Source: GWE2-42-39 sp963662895 (GTDB taxonomy: Bacteria; Bacteroidota; Bacteroidia; Bacteroidales; Prolixibacteraceae). Taken from it: DNA of 64,000 bases. Under the pieces are notes generated by a model. The model worked only from the letters and a program-made list of their open reading frames with translations, did not search any database and was not told where the DNA came from. The position numbers and the translations under genes were made by a program. Positions 1 through 7,747 of the stretch are shown here, piece after piece. How positions within the stretch are numbered: the first letter of the stretch is position 1; every line of letters starts with the position of its first letter. The DNA lies in contig OY759981.1 in NCBI GenBank assembly GCA_963662895.1, positions 1,798,001 through 1,862,000 on the forward strand, given 5' to 3'.

Positions 1-2117
1 TTGTGAAAACGGCTTGATCCATCGCGGCGGAGGTTGGCCTGGAAATAATATTTCGAATTCCAATTATACATTATTCGTCCGAAATAAGAGCGATAGGCGT
101 TTTCGTAAGCATCGCCATCGTTATTTTTCATGTTACCTGGTCCTGCTGCCAGGTACGGATAATAGGGGAGGTCGTATTCTCCGCGGGAGGCCCACACGTT
201 TTCATGGAAATAATAGTAATTTTCGTATCCCACCATCACATTAAAATTGTGATTCAAAATACGTTTGCTGTAATTTGCGAATGCCTGTGAAGTAAGCGAG
301 TAACTATCAGTACGGTTTTCTTTTAAATCGGTAGTCTCTGTTCCATCCATGAGAGCCGTCGAAGTATAATCGTCCCAGTCTGTATAATAATAAACTTGTT
401 TGTTGAATGTTTTATCTTTCGAGAAATTAAATGTTGGAGCAAAGGTACCTGTAAGCGTCAGACCTTCGATTAAATTAACATTTAGTGATATTTTACCACC
501 TGCCTGATTGGCCGATTCTTTAGAAGTTCCTCCGTACATCATTTTACCGTATGGGTTTTCTCCGTCCTTACCACCTGCCAAACGGCCGTCAGAATAGATT
601 CCGGGGTAAACAGGGGCTGCATATCTCATTCTTAATGAGGGACTGAAGGCAGGATCTGTACTGGTTGTTCTTTTTAAAAACAAATCAACAGACGATGTCA
701 GCCATTTTCCGAAAGAAATATCATTATTCAAACGCATGGTTACCCTGTTCCACGAAAGGTTTTTCTTGAACAGTCCTTCTACATCATCGTACCCGATGCT
801 TATTTTTGTCCGGTATCTTTCTTTCCCTGTCGTAAAAGCCAACTGATGGCTTTGGCGGGGCGCATAACTGTTCAGGCACAAGTCTACCCAGTCAGTATTC
901 GGATACAGATCGGGGTTTTGCTTATTTAACGCCCAGTAATTATCAATCAGGTCTTGTTCATAAACTGTATTTTCTCCTCCGTCCGGATTATCATTCCAGT
1001 TTAGTTCATTCAAAACCTTCATGTAAGTAACCGCATCTGCATAATCAGGCATTTTAGTCGGGATATCCATTGAATAGCTGTAATTATATTCGATGCTCTC
1101 AGTGTTTGGAGCGCCCCTTTTGGTAGTAATCAGTATAACGCCGGCTGCTGCCCTTGCCCCGTAGATGGAAGCTGAGGCTGCATCTTTCAAAACAGTAATG
1201 TTCTCTATGTCAGAAGGATTAACATCGTTAATACTCCCTGCGGGTATTCCGTCGACAATAATCAACGGATCGCTTTCCTGGATGGAAGTAATTCCCCGTA
1301 CCCGGATGGTTCCACTTGCTCCCGGGGCTGAACTAGACCGGGTTATGGTTACACCGGGTAAAGCCCCTTGCAAGGCTGTTGTAATCTGGGTATTTTGGCG
1401 TGCTACAATTTTGTCTCCGTTAAGAGCAGCTATGGCCCCTGTCAGATCCTTCTTTTTAGCCGTCCCGTATCCAATCGCCACTACCTCTTCAATACCAATG
1501 GTTTCCTCTTCTAAAACAACATTAATCGAAGTTTTTCCGGTTCCCGGTATTTCCTGTGTTTTCATCCCCACGAACGAAAACACCAGTGTGGCATCCGAAG
1601 GTACTTCGGAAAGAGAATAGTTACCATCGGTGTCGGTGATAATTCCCTGGGTAGTGCCTTTTACCACCACGGTAACACCTGGCAGAGGGGCCCCAGAGGA
1701 ATCAGTAACCTTGCCGGAAATGGTTTTGGTTGGCGGGGTTGGCAAAATACCATCTTTTTCAGTAGTCAAAACAATTTGTCTGTCCGACATTACAAATTTT
1801 ACATCTGTCTTTGCAAACAGGTCTGTCAAAATTTCATCTACTTTTTTCTGATTTACAGAGATCGAAACAATCCGGTCGACATCCACCATATCCTTATTGA
1901 ACAGGAAATAATAATTGGTGGAGCTTTCAATTTCATTTAAAACTTCTAAAATTTTTACATTTTTCAAGTTTAGAGTAATACGTGTTTGTTGCGAGTACGA
2001 CGATGACGCCCACGCCTGGAAAACAAACACCATTAAAAGAAATGCACTTAACCGCATAATTTTTAACACTTTTAGGAAATTGGACATTCCAACCTCGTTC
2101 ATTAACTTTTTTTTCAT
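1..2117 (-). CDS. SusC/RagA-type TonB-dependent receptor with STN domain (3' part outside window)
   Basis: Outer-membrane TonB-dependent receptor of the SusC class, which imports oligomeric nutrients with a SusD partner. The ATG at 2115-2117 opens a signal peptide (about residues 1-43), then an STN domain (about 48-118), a carboxypeptidase-regulatory beta-sandwich (about 130-215, with the motif GVTVVVKGT) and the plug. The frame is open down to base 3, giving 705 residues. The typical SusC barrel motif LRRDGSSRF lies at the left edge, so the rest of the barrel is outside the window. The STN domain marks a transducer receptor that signals to an anti-sigma factor, which fits the FecR and ECF sigma genes directly upstream in the same orientation. 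The substrate cannot be read from this part. An in-frame ATG 6 codons downstream is an alternative start. The class call is very secure. Confidence 0.95.
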   Translation of the reverse strand, partial: MKKKLMNEVGMSNFLKVLKIMRLSAFLLMVFVFQAWASSSYSQQTRITLNLKNVKILEVLNEIESSTNYYFLFNKDMVDVDRIVSISVNQKKVDEILTDLFAKTDVKFVMSDRQIVLTTEKDGILPTPPTKTISGKVTDSSGAPLPGVTVVVKGTTQGIITDTDGNYSLSEVPSDATLVFSFVGMKTQEIPGTGKTSINVVLEEETIGIEEVVAIGYGTAKKKDLTGAIAALNGDKIVARQNTQITTALQGALPGVTITRSSSAPGASGTIRVRGITSIQESDPLIIVDGIPAGSINDVNPSDIENITVLKDAASASIYGARAAAGVILITTKRGAPNTESIEYNYSYSMDIPTKMPDYADAVTYMKVLNELNWNDNPDGGENTVYEQDLIDNYWALNKQNPDLYPNTDWVDLCLNSYAPRQSHQLAFTTGKERYRTKISIGYDDVEGLFKKNLSWNRVTMRLNNDISFGKWLTSSVDLFLKRTTSTDPAFSPSLRMRYAAPVYPGIYSDGRLAGGKDGENPYGKMMYGGTSKESANQAGGKISLNVNLIEGLTLTGTFAPTFNFSKDKTFNKQVYYYTDWDDYTSTALMDGTETTDLKENRTDSYSLTSQAFANYSKRILNHNFNVMVGYENYYYFHENVWASRGEYDLPYYPYLAAGPGNMKNNDGDAYENAYRSYFGRIMYNWNSKYYFQANLRRDGSSRFH

Positions 2118-2199
2118 AAATTTGACTTGTTAAGTAGTTAATAGTTCAAGAGCTTACACTGCTTTTCATTTCGGAAGGTGTTGGTAGCGCCTTCCTTTT

Positions 2200-3240
2200 T
2201 TAATTAAAATCTTTTATCCTGTTTTCATTTGTTTTGAATTTTATCTTTCGTTTTGAGAAACTCCCATCTGCATGTCTTACCCTTGTTTCTTCCTGATATT
2301 GTATCGGGGCGGTAATTACAATTAACCTTAATACTTCGTCCAAGGGTTCATCTTCAAACGTTGCATAATATTTAAAATCTTTAAGTTTCTGGTCTTCAAT
2401 CTCTATATCAACATCATACCACTTGCTTAATTTTTTAGCAACCTCTTCAAACCGTTCATCTTGTATAATCAATTTCCCGGATATCCACGAAGTATAATTA
2501 AGGGCATTAACTTCTCTTTTTATGAATTGATTGTGTTCTTTATCTAAAACAAATTGTTGATCGGGAGATAAAATGGATAGTTGCTTATTACTTTTACTAA
2601 GTATTTTTAAACTACCTGTTTTAAGGGTTATCTCCTCATTCGGTTGATCCTCATAACCCATGATATTAAAACTGGTACCTAAAACTTCAGCTTTCAACTT
2701 TCCGGTAGTAACCGTAAATTTGTTTTTTTTATTTTTAACAACCTCAAAAAAAGCCTCCCCGGTTAAATGAACATTCCTGTTATCTTTAAAATTTACCGGG
2801 TATTTTAGTTTCGATTTACTATTTAGAAAGCCTGTTGAACCATCAGGTAACTGAAATTCGATCCTTGTCCCGGCCGGGCATTTTATTTCAGCCCAGCCAT
2901 TATTTCCTGTCCGGTTATTTGCTGAGAAATAAAGAGTAAGGGCAGTAATCAGGATAGGTAAAAACAAGATAGCAGCAACTTTCTGGACGATATACCAAAC
3001 AGTAGCCGTACTTTTTGATGCTATTGAAGTGCCGATTTGACCGATTATTTTATTCCAGGTTAGTTTTTGGTCAAAATTAGAAGGATCATTTGTATCCACT
3101 TCATTCCACTGGGATTCCAGTTCTTCTATGAAAGGTTCATTTTCAACCCCTCTTTCAAATTCACGGCAGACAGAAAAATACTCATGCCTGGTGTAGCGGT
3201 TCCTGAAGAAATTCTGTATGGTATTTTTTAAATCATCCAT
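2200..3240 (-). CDS. FecR-family anti-sigma factor
   Basis: Inner-membrane anti-sigma factor of 346 residues. It has a cytoplasmic N-terminal part (about 1-80), one membrane segment (about 81-105), a periplasmic FecR domain (about 115-220, with a decapeptide-like LPDGSTGFLNSKS stretch and the motif EVLGTSFNIMGY) and a C-terminal DUF4974-like domain (about 255-335). In this family the periplasmic part contacts the STN domain of the cognate TonB receptor and releases the sigma factor when substrate binds. It sits between the sigma gene (upstream) and the STN-type SusC gene (82 bp downstream), all on the minus strand. This is the classic sigma-FecR-SusC order. Length and domain order are normal for Bacteroidota. 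Confidence 0.94.
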   Translation of the reverse strand: MDDLKNTIQNFFRNRYTRHEYFSVCREFERGVENEPFIEELESQWNEVDTNDPSNFDQKLTWNKIIGQIGTSIASKSTATVWYIVQKVAAILFLPILITALTLYFSANNRTGNNGWAEIKCPAGTRIEFQLPDGSTGFLNSKSKLKYPVNFKDNRNVHLTGEAFFEVVKNKKNKFTVTTGKLKAEVLGTSFNIMGYEDQPNEEITLKTGSLKILSKSNKQLSILSPDQQFVLDKEHNQFIKREVNALNYTSWISGKLIIQDERFEEVAKKLSKWYDVDIEIEDQKLKDFKYYATFEDEPLDEVLRLIVITAPIQYQEETRVRHADGSFSKRKIKFKTNENRIKDFN

Positions 3241-3321
3241 TGTTTAAACAGGGTAAATTATGTGTCCCTTATAAAGTAATATGGATGAGAATAAAAAACC
3301 ACGTAGTCGCAGGGTGATTTT

Positions 3322-3921
3322 TTACTGATTTTTTTGGTTCAGGAATAAAGAAAAGAATAATAATCCTGCTATATGTTCATCGGATAGTTCCCTTTTTAAG
3401 TACTTTAACGCTTCTGACAAGTGCTTTTCAACAGTTCTGGGGGAAATATCCAAAAGGCTTGCAATTTCTTTTACTGGTAGCCCTCGCTTCTTTTTCAGGA
3501 TTATAATTTCTTTTTGGCGGGGAGGTAATTCGTCAATAAGCTTTTCAACAAGTTCGAGTAACGAATGATAATCAATCCGCTCTTCGGTGCGATTATCAAA
3601 ATCAACCGCAAGATTAAGGATTTCATGTTTGTAACTATTTTCCCGGCTTTTTTTTAAAAATAATTCCCTGATATAATTATAAGTGATCTTAAAAAGAAAT
3701 GATTTAAACGAGAGTTCTGTATTTATTGAGGTCCTGATATTCCATATTTTGATAAAAACTTCCTGTACAACTTCTTCTGCTTCTTCATTTGATTTTAAAT
3801 AGCCCTTCGCGAAAATAAAAATACGCTTTCCGTATTCCTCAAAAAGATTTTGGAATGCTTTTTTATTCCCTTTTTTGAGATCAATAATCCAGACTTTCTC
3901 TTTTTTAGATTCTATTCCCAT
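3322..3921 (-). CDS. ECF RNA polymerase sigma-70 factor
   Basis: Extracytoplasmic-function sigma factor of 199 residues. Region 2 is recognisable near residues 20-90 (FEEYGKRIFIFAKGYL, then EEVVQEVFIKIW). Region 4, with its helix-turn-helix, lies near 135-185 (LPPRQKEIIILKK, then SPRTVEKHLSEAL). In this family it directs RNA polymerase to the adjacent susC/susD promoter once FecR releases it. It is the first gene of the minus-strand unit sigma - FecR - SusC, with an 81-bp gap to FecR. No match to the housekeeping -7 element was found in its upstream region. The C-terminal hydrophobic tail (GLLFFSLFLNQ) is common in Bacteroidota ECF factors. Confidence 0.94.
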   Translation of the reverse strand: MGIESKKEKVWIIDLKKGNKKAFQNLFEEYGKRIFIFAKGYLKSNEEAEEVVQEVFIKIWNIRTSINTELSFKSFLFKITYNYIRELFLKKSRENSYKHEILNLAVDFDNRTEERIDYHSLLELVEKLIDELPPRQKEIIILKKKRGLPVKEIASLLDISPRTVEKHLSEALKYLKRELSDEHIAGLLFFSLFLNQKNQ

Positions 3922-3994
3922 GAAATTTTATTGAACCTCCCTGACCCAAGACATCTAAATAATGGCTAATATAGTGATAAATAATAATTTTTAA

Positions 3995-4002
3995 TATTTT
4001 TG
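3995..4002 (+). promoter_or_regulatory. Candidate -7 promoter element (TATTTTTG)
   Basis: The octamer matches the Bacteroidota TAnnTTTG -7 consensus on the plus strand. No good -33 TTTG was found at the expected spacing. It lies about 370 bp upstream of a plus-oriented terminator with no recognised gene between, so it could start a small non-coding transcript. The motif is short and AT-rich, and chance occurrence is possible. Confidence 0.35.
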
Positions 4003-4367
4003 TACTATCTGGTATTTGATTTTGGGATGATATCGAATATTTCACATAAAAAAATACATCACCGTTTTATCAATATAAAAAAACGGGACTCTTTCTATTT
4101 CTAATCACCATTTTTCCTTTCTGTTTTTCATCGTTTAATCTAATTCTTTTTGAAATGGAAATTTTTTTCGTTGAATATTATGCAATTATGATGGGCAAGT
4201 TCAACCACTGTTCGATCCCGGGGCAATACGCGTGGTGGTTTACCGGATTAAAAGAGATGGGAACACAAGGCCAAGATCTGTTTACGAAGTTAAAAGGAGG
4301 CTCCAATTTGCGGTATTTCACAGTACCGTTGGACAAGGTATGATTACAGGGGGAAAGAATACCAGGA

Positions 4368-4406
4368 AAGCCTTTGAAAAATCAAAGGCTTCCTCCTTTT
4401 TTATTT
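4368..4406 (+). terminator. Rho-independent terminator, plus orientation
   Basis: The inverted repeat GGAAAGCCTTTG / CAAAGGCTTCC with a 6-nt loop is followed by a CCTCCTTTTTTA tract on the plus-strand side. The minus-strand side lacks a T-run. It therefore ends a plus-strand transcript originating between 3995 and 4368, not the minus-strand gene that stops at 4432. Confidence 0.8.
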
Positions 4407-4431
4407 TTGTTTTCTGAACTCCTGTTTGGTC

Positions 4432-6399
4432 TCAGTATTTTTCAACCGAGATAAACCGCGACAGGTTACGCGACATTTCAATGCGTTTGTATAGCGACCG
4501 TGCTACCTCGAGGTATAATTCTTCTTTCAATATCAGATCCTCAATGCCTGCGTCAATATTGGGGTTGTCGTTTACTTCAATGAGGTAAACCTTGTTGTTT
4601 ATCATTTTCAGGTCTACTCCGTATAGTCCGTCGCCCATTAACGAAGCAGCCCTCACAGCCGTTTTTATAACCTTCCCGGGAACTGCTTCAATGGGCACTG
4701 TTTCGAAATCGCCGGAGCAGTCTTGCTCATGTTTTTCATTCCAGTTGTAGATCTGCCAGTGATTTTCGGCCATATAATATTTGCAGGCAAACAAAGGTTT
4801 TTCATCCAGCACGCCAATCCGCCAGTCGTATTCCGACGGAAGAAATTCCTGTACAATAATCAGGTCTGACTTTTTCAACAGACAATTTACTGACTCTTTC
4901 ATTTCTTTGGCATTGGTCACTTTGGTTACCCCAAGGGAGAAGGCACTGTCGGGTTGCTTTAGTACCAGCGGGTACTTATAATATTTAAAATCCGATGGTT
5001 TGAACATTCCTTTCCCGATTACCCAACTTTCCGGGGTAGTGATCCTGTTTTGTTTCATGCGTTCGTTCAGGAAAATTTTATTTGAGCAACGCAGAATCGA
5101 CCAGGGATCATCAATAACGACCAGCCCTTCGGCATAGGCCATTCTCGAAAAATGATAAGTATGATCATTTACATTGGTCGTCTCGCGGATAAACAAAGCA
5201 TCAAATTCACTTAACCGGTCGTGGTCATCTTTTCTGATAAATTCAGTATAAAAACCAATTTGCCGGGCAGCTTCCCTGAAATTTTCGAGTGCCTGCTTAT
5301 TCGACGGAGGGTTTTTTTCTCTCGGGTTTACCAATATGGCAAGATCGTATTTGTAGTGCTGAAAACGGGGTTTATAAAAGCGTTTCTTCGAAAAATAATG
5401 ACGTGCAAATTTCTGTATTTGTTCGAGATCGTTTTTGTCTATTTTGTCGAGGCTGAGTGGTGTAACCCGTTGAATTACCCAACGGTCGGTATGGTTAAAA
5501 AGAACTTGCAAAAGGGGCGTTTCGAACAAACTGTACAACTTTTGGCCCAGGTGCCGGAAAACAGGATCAATGGTCTGCCCGAAATAAATATTGAAACTAA
5601 ACTGGTTTTGGTGAATCCTGTTCAGCGTACGTTGCATCAATTCATCAATATCGCTGGCTATTGTACGGATGATTGACACGTTGCGAAAATCACGAATAGT
5701 AGTTATATTCGGTATTGCACGGTGTTCACGGGCCGAGGCCAGTAAGGACACGTAATAACCGATACTTTGATAACGGTAGGTATTCGACAGGTTAAAAATC
5801 CGGACATTCTTTATTCCCACGAATTCGGGATCAGAAAGGTATTTTTTCGAAGAAATTACCCGCAAGCCCTCCACATCAAGTTTCCATTGTTTCGGATTGT
5901 CGACTACAATAATATTTGAAATGGTCTTTTTCTCTTTTACCTGTGGAATCATTTGGTACATGCGAATACCGTCTTCCCCGTCCTTGTAATAATTTGGCAG
6001 TTCTTCTCCTGAAATAAAACCCTGCCGGTTGTACCAGTCTATCAGTTTACAATCAGTTGTACGGGCTTCAAGCGATACTTTTTCAAATCCCCCGGAATGA
6101 GCCAGATTGAGGCAATGGGACATTAATTTACCACCAATTCCACCTCCCCGGAACCCGGGCAAAACAGCTATCGAAAACAGGCGGAGAGTATGCTGATAAA
6201 GGATCAGGATCATTGCAGCAGCCGAAACGGTTTTTCCGTCTTTTTGTACTTCGGCAATCCACACCTGTTGTGACGGGCTGGTTAAGCTAAGGCGCAGCGA
6301 ACGACGGGAACTTCGCTGGAAATCAGGGAAACAGATTTGCTCTGCCTCCTCCAGGAATGGAAGGTCGCTATCCTTTGAATTTCTGATATTTACAGACAT
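4432..6399 (-). CDS. GNAT acetyltransferase fused to RimK-like ATP-grasp ligase
   Basis: Two-enzyme fusion of about 655 residues. The N-terminal GNAT domain (about 1-150) has the acetyl-CoA loop motif LPGFRGGGIGGKLM. A middle region (about 165-390) resembles the N-terminal domain found before RimK-like ligases. The C-terminal ATP-grasp domain (about 400-640) has LVLKQPDSAFSLGV, the lysine-bearing strand, and the metal-binding IEVNDNPNIDAG end motif. ATP-grasp ligases of this type join an amino acid to a carboxylate, and GNAT domains acetylate amines. Such fusions are known but their substrate is not, to my knowledge. I chose the ATG at 6399 (MSVNIRNSKD) because the 9 codons upstream to 6426 encode an unlikely FFFYSS leader. 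It appears to be monocistronic. Confidence 0.88.
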   Translation of the reverse strand: MSVNIRNSKDSDLPFLEEAEQICFPDFQRSSRRSLRLSLTSPSQQVWIAEVQKDGKTVSAAAMILILYQHTLRLFSIAVLPGFRGGGIGGKLMSHCLNLAHSGGFEKVSLEARTTDCKLIDWYNRQGFISGEELPNYYKDGEDGIRMYQMIPQVKEKKTISNIIVVDNPKQWKLDVEGLRVISSKKYLSDPEFVGIKNVRIFNLSNTYRYQSIGYYVSLLASAREHRAIPNITTIRDFRNVSIIRTIASDIDELMQRTLNRIHQNQFSFNIYFGQTIDPVFRHLGQKLYSLFETPLLQVLFNHTDRWVIQRVTPLSLDKIDKNDLEQIQKFARHYFSKKRFYKPRFQHYKYDLAILVNPREKNPPSNKQALENFREAARQIGFYTEFIRKDDHDRLSEFDALFIRETTNVNDHTYHFSRMAYAEGLVVIDDPWSILRCSNKIFLNERMKQNRITTPESWVIGKGMFKPSDFKYYKYPLVLKQPDSAFSLGVTKVTNAKEMKESVNCLLKKSDLIIVQEFLPSEYDWRIGVLDEKPLFACKYYMAENHWQIYNWNEKHEQDCSGDFETVPIEAVPGKVIKTAVRAASLMGDGLYGVDLKMINNKVYLIEVNDNPNIDAGIEDLILKEELYLEVARSLYKRIEMSRNLSRFISVEKY

Positions 6400-6524
6400 C
6401 TGCCATGATGAATAAAAAAAGAACAAATATAATTGTTATTCAATCCATCGGTTTTTTGTGACTACATTTTTTCAAATAATTTTTCAATTGTTTGAGAAAT
6501 AACAAATTAGATGTACAATTATCT

Positions 6525-6758
6525 TTAAGATCTCTGCGAAAATATTTTTTTTGTATCCACTTCGAATCCTGCTTTTGCCAGATAGTTTACCAGATGTGCT
6601 TTTGTCCCGCAACCAAGGTCGAGTACTGGTTCCTTCAGCTCTGCTTCCTCGATTCCCGGCATTTCAATCTGCGTTTCGGCTGAATATTCGGCATACACCA
6701 CTTCATCGATTACCTGCAGATTATCGGGATAAATTTGAGAATAAAACAAACATTTCAT
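6525..6758 (-). pseudogene. Truncated class I SAM-dependent methyltransferase remnant
   Basis: A 77-codon frame whose end matches methyltransferase motif I (PVLDLGCGTKAHLVNYL, then AKAGFEV). In an intact enzyme this would be followed by an acidic beta2 end and about 120 more residues. Here it runs into DTKKIFSQRS and a stop, just after an A-rich tract. Only the start of a Rossmann methyltransferase is present. Either the gene lost its 3' part or a frameshift occurred near 6545. It lies between the GNAT/ATP-grasp gene and the divergent DUF2797 gene. It could be a small protein that merely resembles motif I, but the exact motif makes a remnant likelier. Confidence 0.55.
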
Positions 6759-6786
6759 TATTTTGTCGGTTTACTAAGTTTAAAGG

Positions 6787-7587
6787 ATGATGAGTTTTGC
6801 AGGAAATATTTTGAAAATGCGTTCCGAATTCGGGCAACCAGTGCAGTATTATCTTCCAATCGGCAACCAGGAAGTAAATATGAACCAACTAATCGGGCAG
6901 CATATACGAATGAATTTTACAGGTCAGATCAACTGTATTTCCTGCGGAAAGAAAATCAAAACTTCGTTTAACCAGGGTTTTTGTTACTCGTGTTTACAGA
7001 CTTCGCCCGAGGCCAGCGAAACCGTGGTGCGCCCTGAACTTTCGAAAGCCCACCTGGGTATTGCCCGCGATATGGACTGGGCCCGCGAACACGACCTGAT
7101 AGAACACGTGGTTTACCTGGCCCTTTCAAGCGAACTGAAAGTGGGGGTTACCCGTTACCACCAGGTGCCTGTCCGCTGGATCGACCAGGGGGCAAGCTTT
7201 GCCATTGAGCTTTGCCGTACGCCTAACCGTCATATTGCCGGGGTAATTGAAGTATGGCTGAAAAAATATTTTACCGATAAAACCAACTGGAGGGCTATGC
7301 TGCAAAACAAGGTTGACGCCGGTACCGACTTGCTGGAAGAAAAGAAAAATGCGTTGCAGTTGCTGACTCCCGAACTTCAGAAATATTATTCCGAAGATCA
7401 TAAAATCTGGCAAATTGAGTATCCGGTGCAACAGTATTCCGAAAAAGTAACCAGTATTACCTTCGATAAAACCCCGGAAATTACCGGAATCCTTTCGGGC
7501 ATTAAAGGCCAATACCTCATTTTTAACGACGGCAGGGTTTTGAATATCCGTAAGCATAACGGCTATTGGTTGGAGATGGAGGTGTGA
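6787..7587 (+). CDS. DUF2797 domain-containing protein
   Basis: Protein of 266 residues with a CxxC...CxxC zinc-ribbon-like cluster near residues 53-74 (CISCGKKIK, then GFCYSC), followed by the conserved DUF2797 core (ARDMDWAREHDLIEHVVYLA, then LKVGVTRYHQVPVRWIDQGA). That core recalls the fold of a GIY-YIG-like or Zn-associated nucleic-acid domain, but no function is established. The protein is probably cytoplasmic, with no signal peptide or membrane segment. Two adjacent ATGs start the frame at 6787/6790. A TAAATTTG -7-like motif lies at 6730-6737. The gene is followed by a strong hairpin. Confidence 0.85.
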   Translation: MMSFAGNILKMRSEFGQPVQYYLPIGNQEVNMNQLIGQHIRMNFTGQINCISCGKKIKTSFNQGFCYSCLQTSPEASETVVRPELSKAHLGIARDMDWAREHDLIEHVVYLALSSELKVGVTRYHQVPVRWIDQGASFAIELCRTPNRHIAGVIEVWLKKYFTDKTNWRAMLQNKVDAGTDLLEEKKNALQLLTPELQKYYSEDHKIWQIEYPVQQYSEKVTSITFDKTPEITGILSGIKGQYLIFNDGRVLNIRKHNGYWLEMEV

Positions 7588-7685
7588 GTTTTGAGTATTC
7601 GATACCCGATACTGGTTGCTGAGTAATATTCCACGGGGATTTAGTTAAAACACAGCTATAGAGGCTGTGTTCGAAAAGTAATAAA

Positions 7686-7727
7686 ATAACGAAACCTATC
7701 AACTTATCTGTCAATAGGTTTCGTTAT
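7686..7727. terminator. Perfect 14-bp stem, probable bidirectional terminator
   Basis: ATAACGAAACCTAT (7686-7699) pairs perfectly with ATAGGTTTCGTTAT (7714-7727) across a 14-nt loop. It lies between the convergent DUF2797 gene (stop 7587) and the lipoprotein gene (stop 7748). No long T-run follows, so it may act as a 3' stabilising hairpin for both transcripts. Confidence 0.6.
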
Positions 7728-7747
7728 CTGTGAATATCTGAATATCC

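Larger units (their letters stand above)
3922..4431. other. AT-rich intergenic region with a possible small plus-strand transcript
   Basis: This 510-bp gap separates the divergently arranged sigma gene and the convergently placed GNAT/ATP-grasp gene. It contains a TATTTTTG -7 element on the plus strand at 3995-4002, two short open frames (62 codons from the ATG at 4155; 61 codons from a GTG at 4232) and a strong plus-oriented hairpin with a T-run at 4368-4406. Neither frame resembles a protein I recognise. It may be a small RNA, a small protein gene or the remnant of a lost gene. Confidence 0.4.

Noticed and set aside
1165..1851. Plus-strand frames antisense to the SusC gene
   Set aside because: They are shadows of the minus-strand receptor, whose domains read continuously through the region.
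4205..4230. tRNA-like T-loop sequence (GTTCGATCC)
   Set aside because: No acceptor, D or anticodon arms could be built around it.
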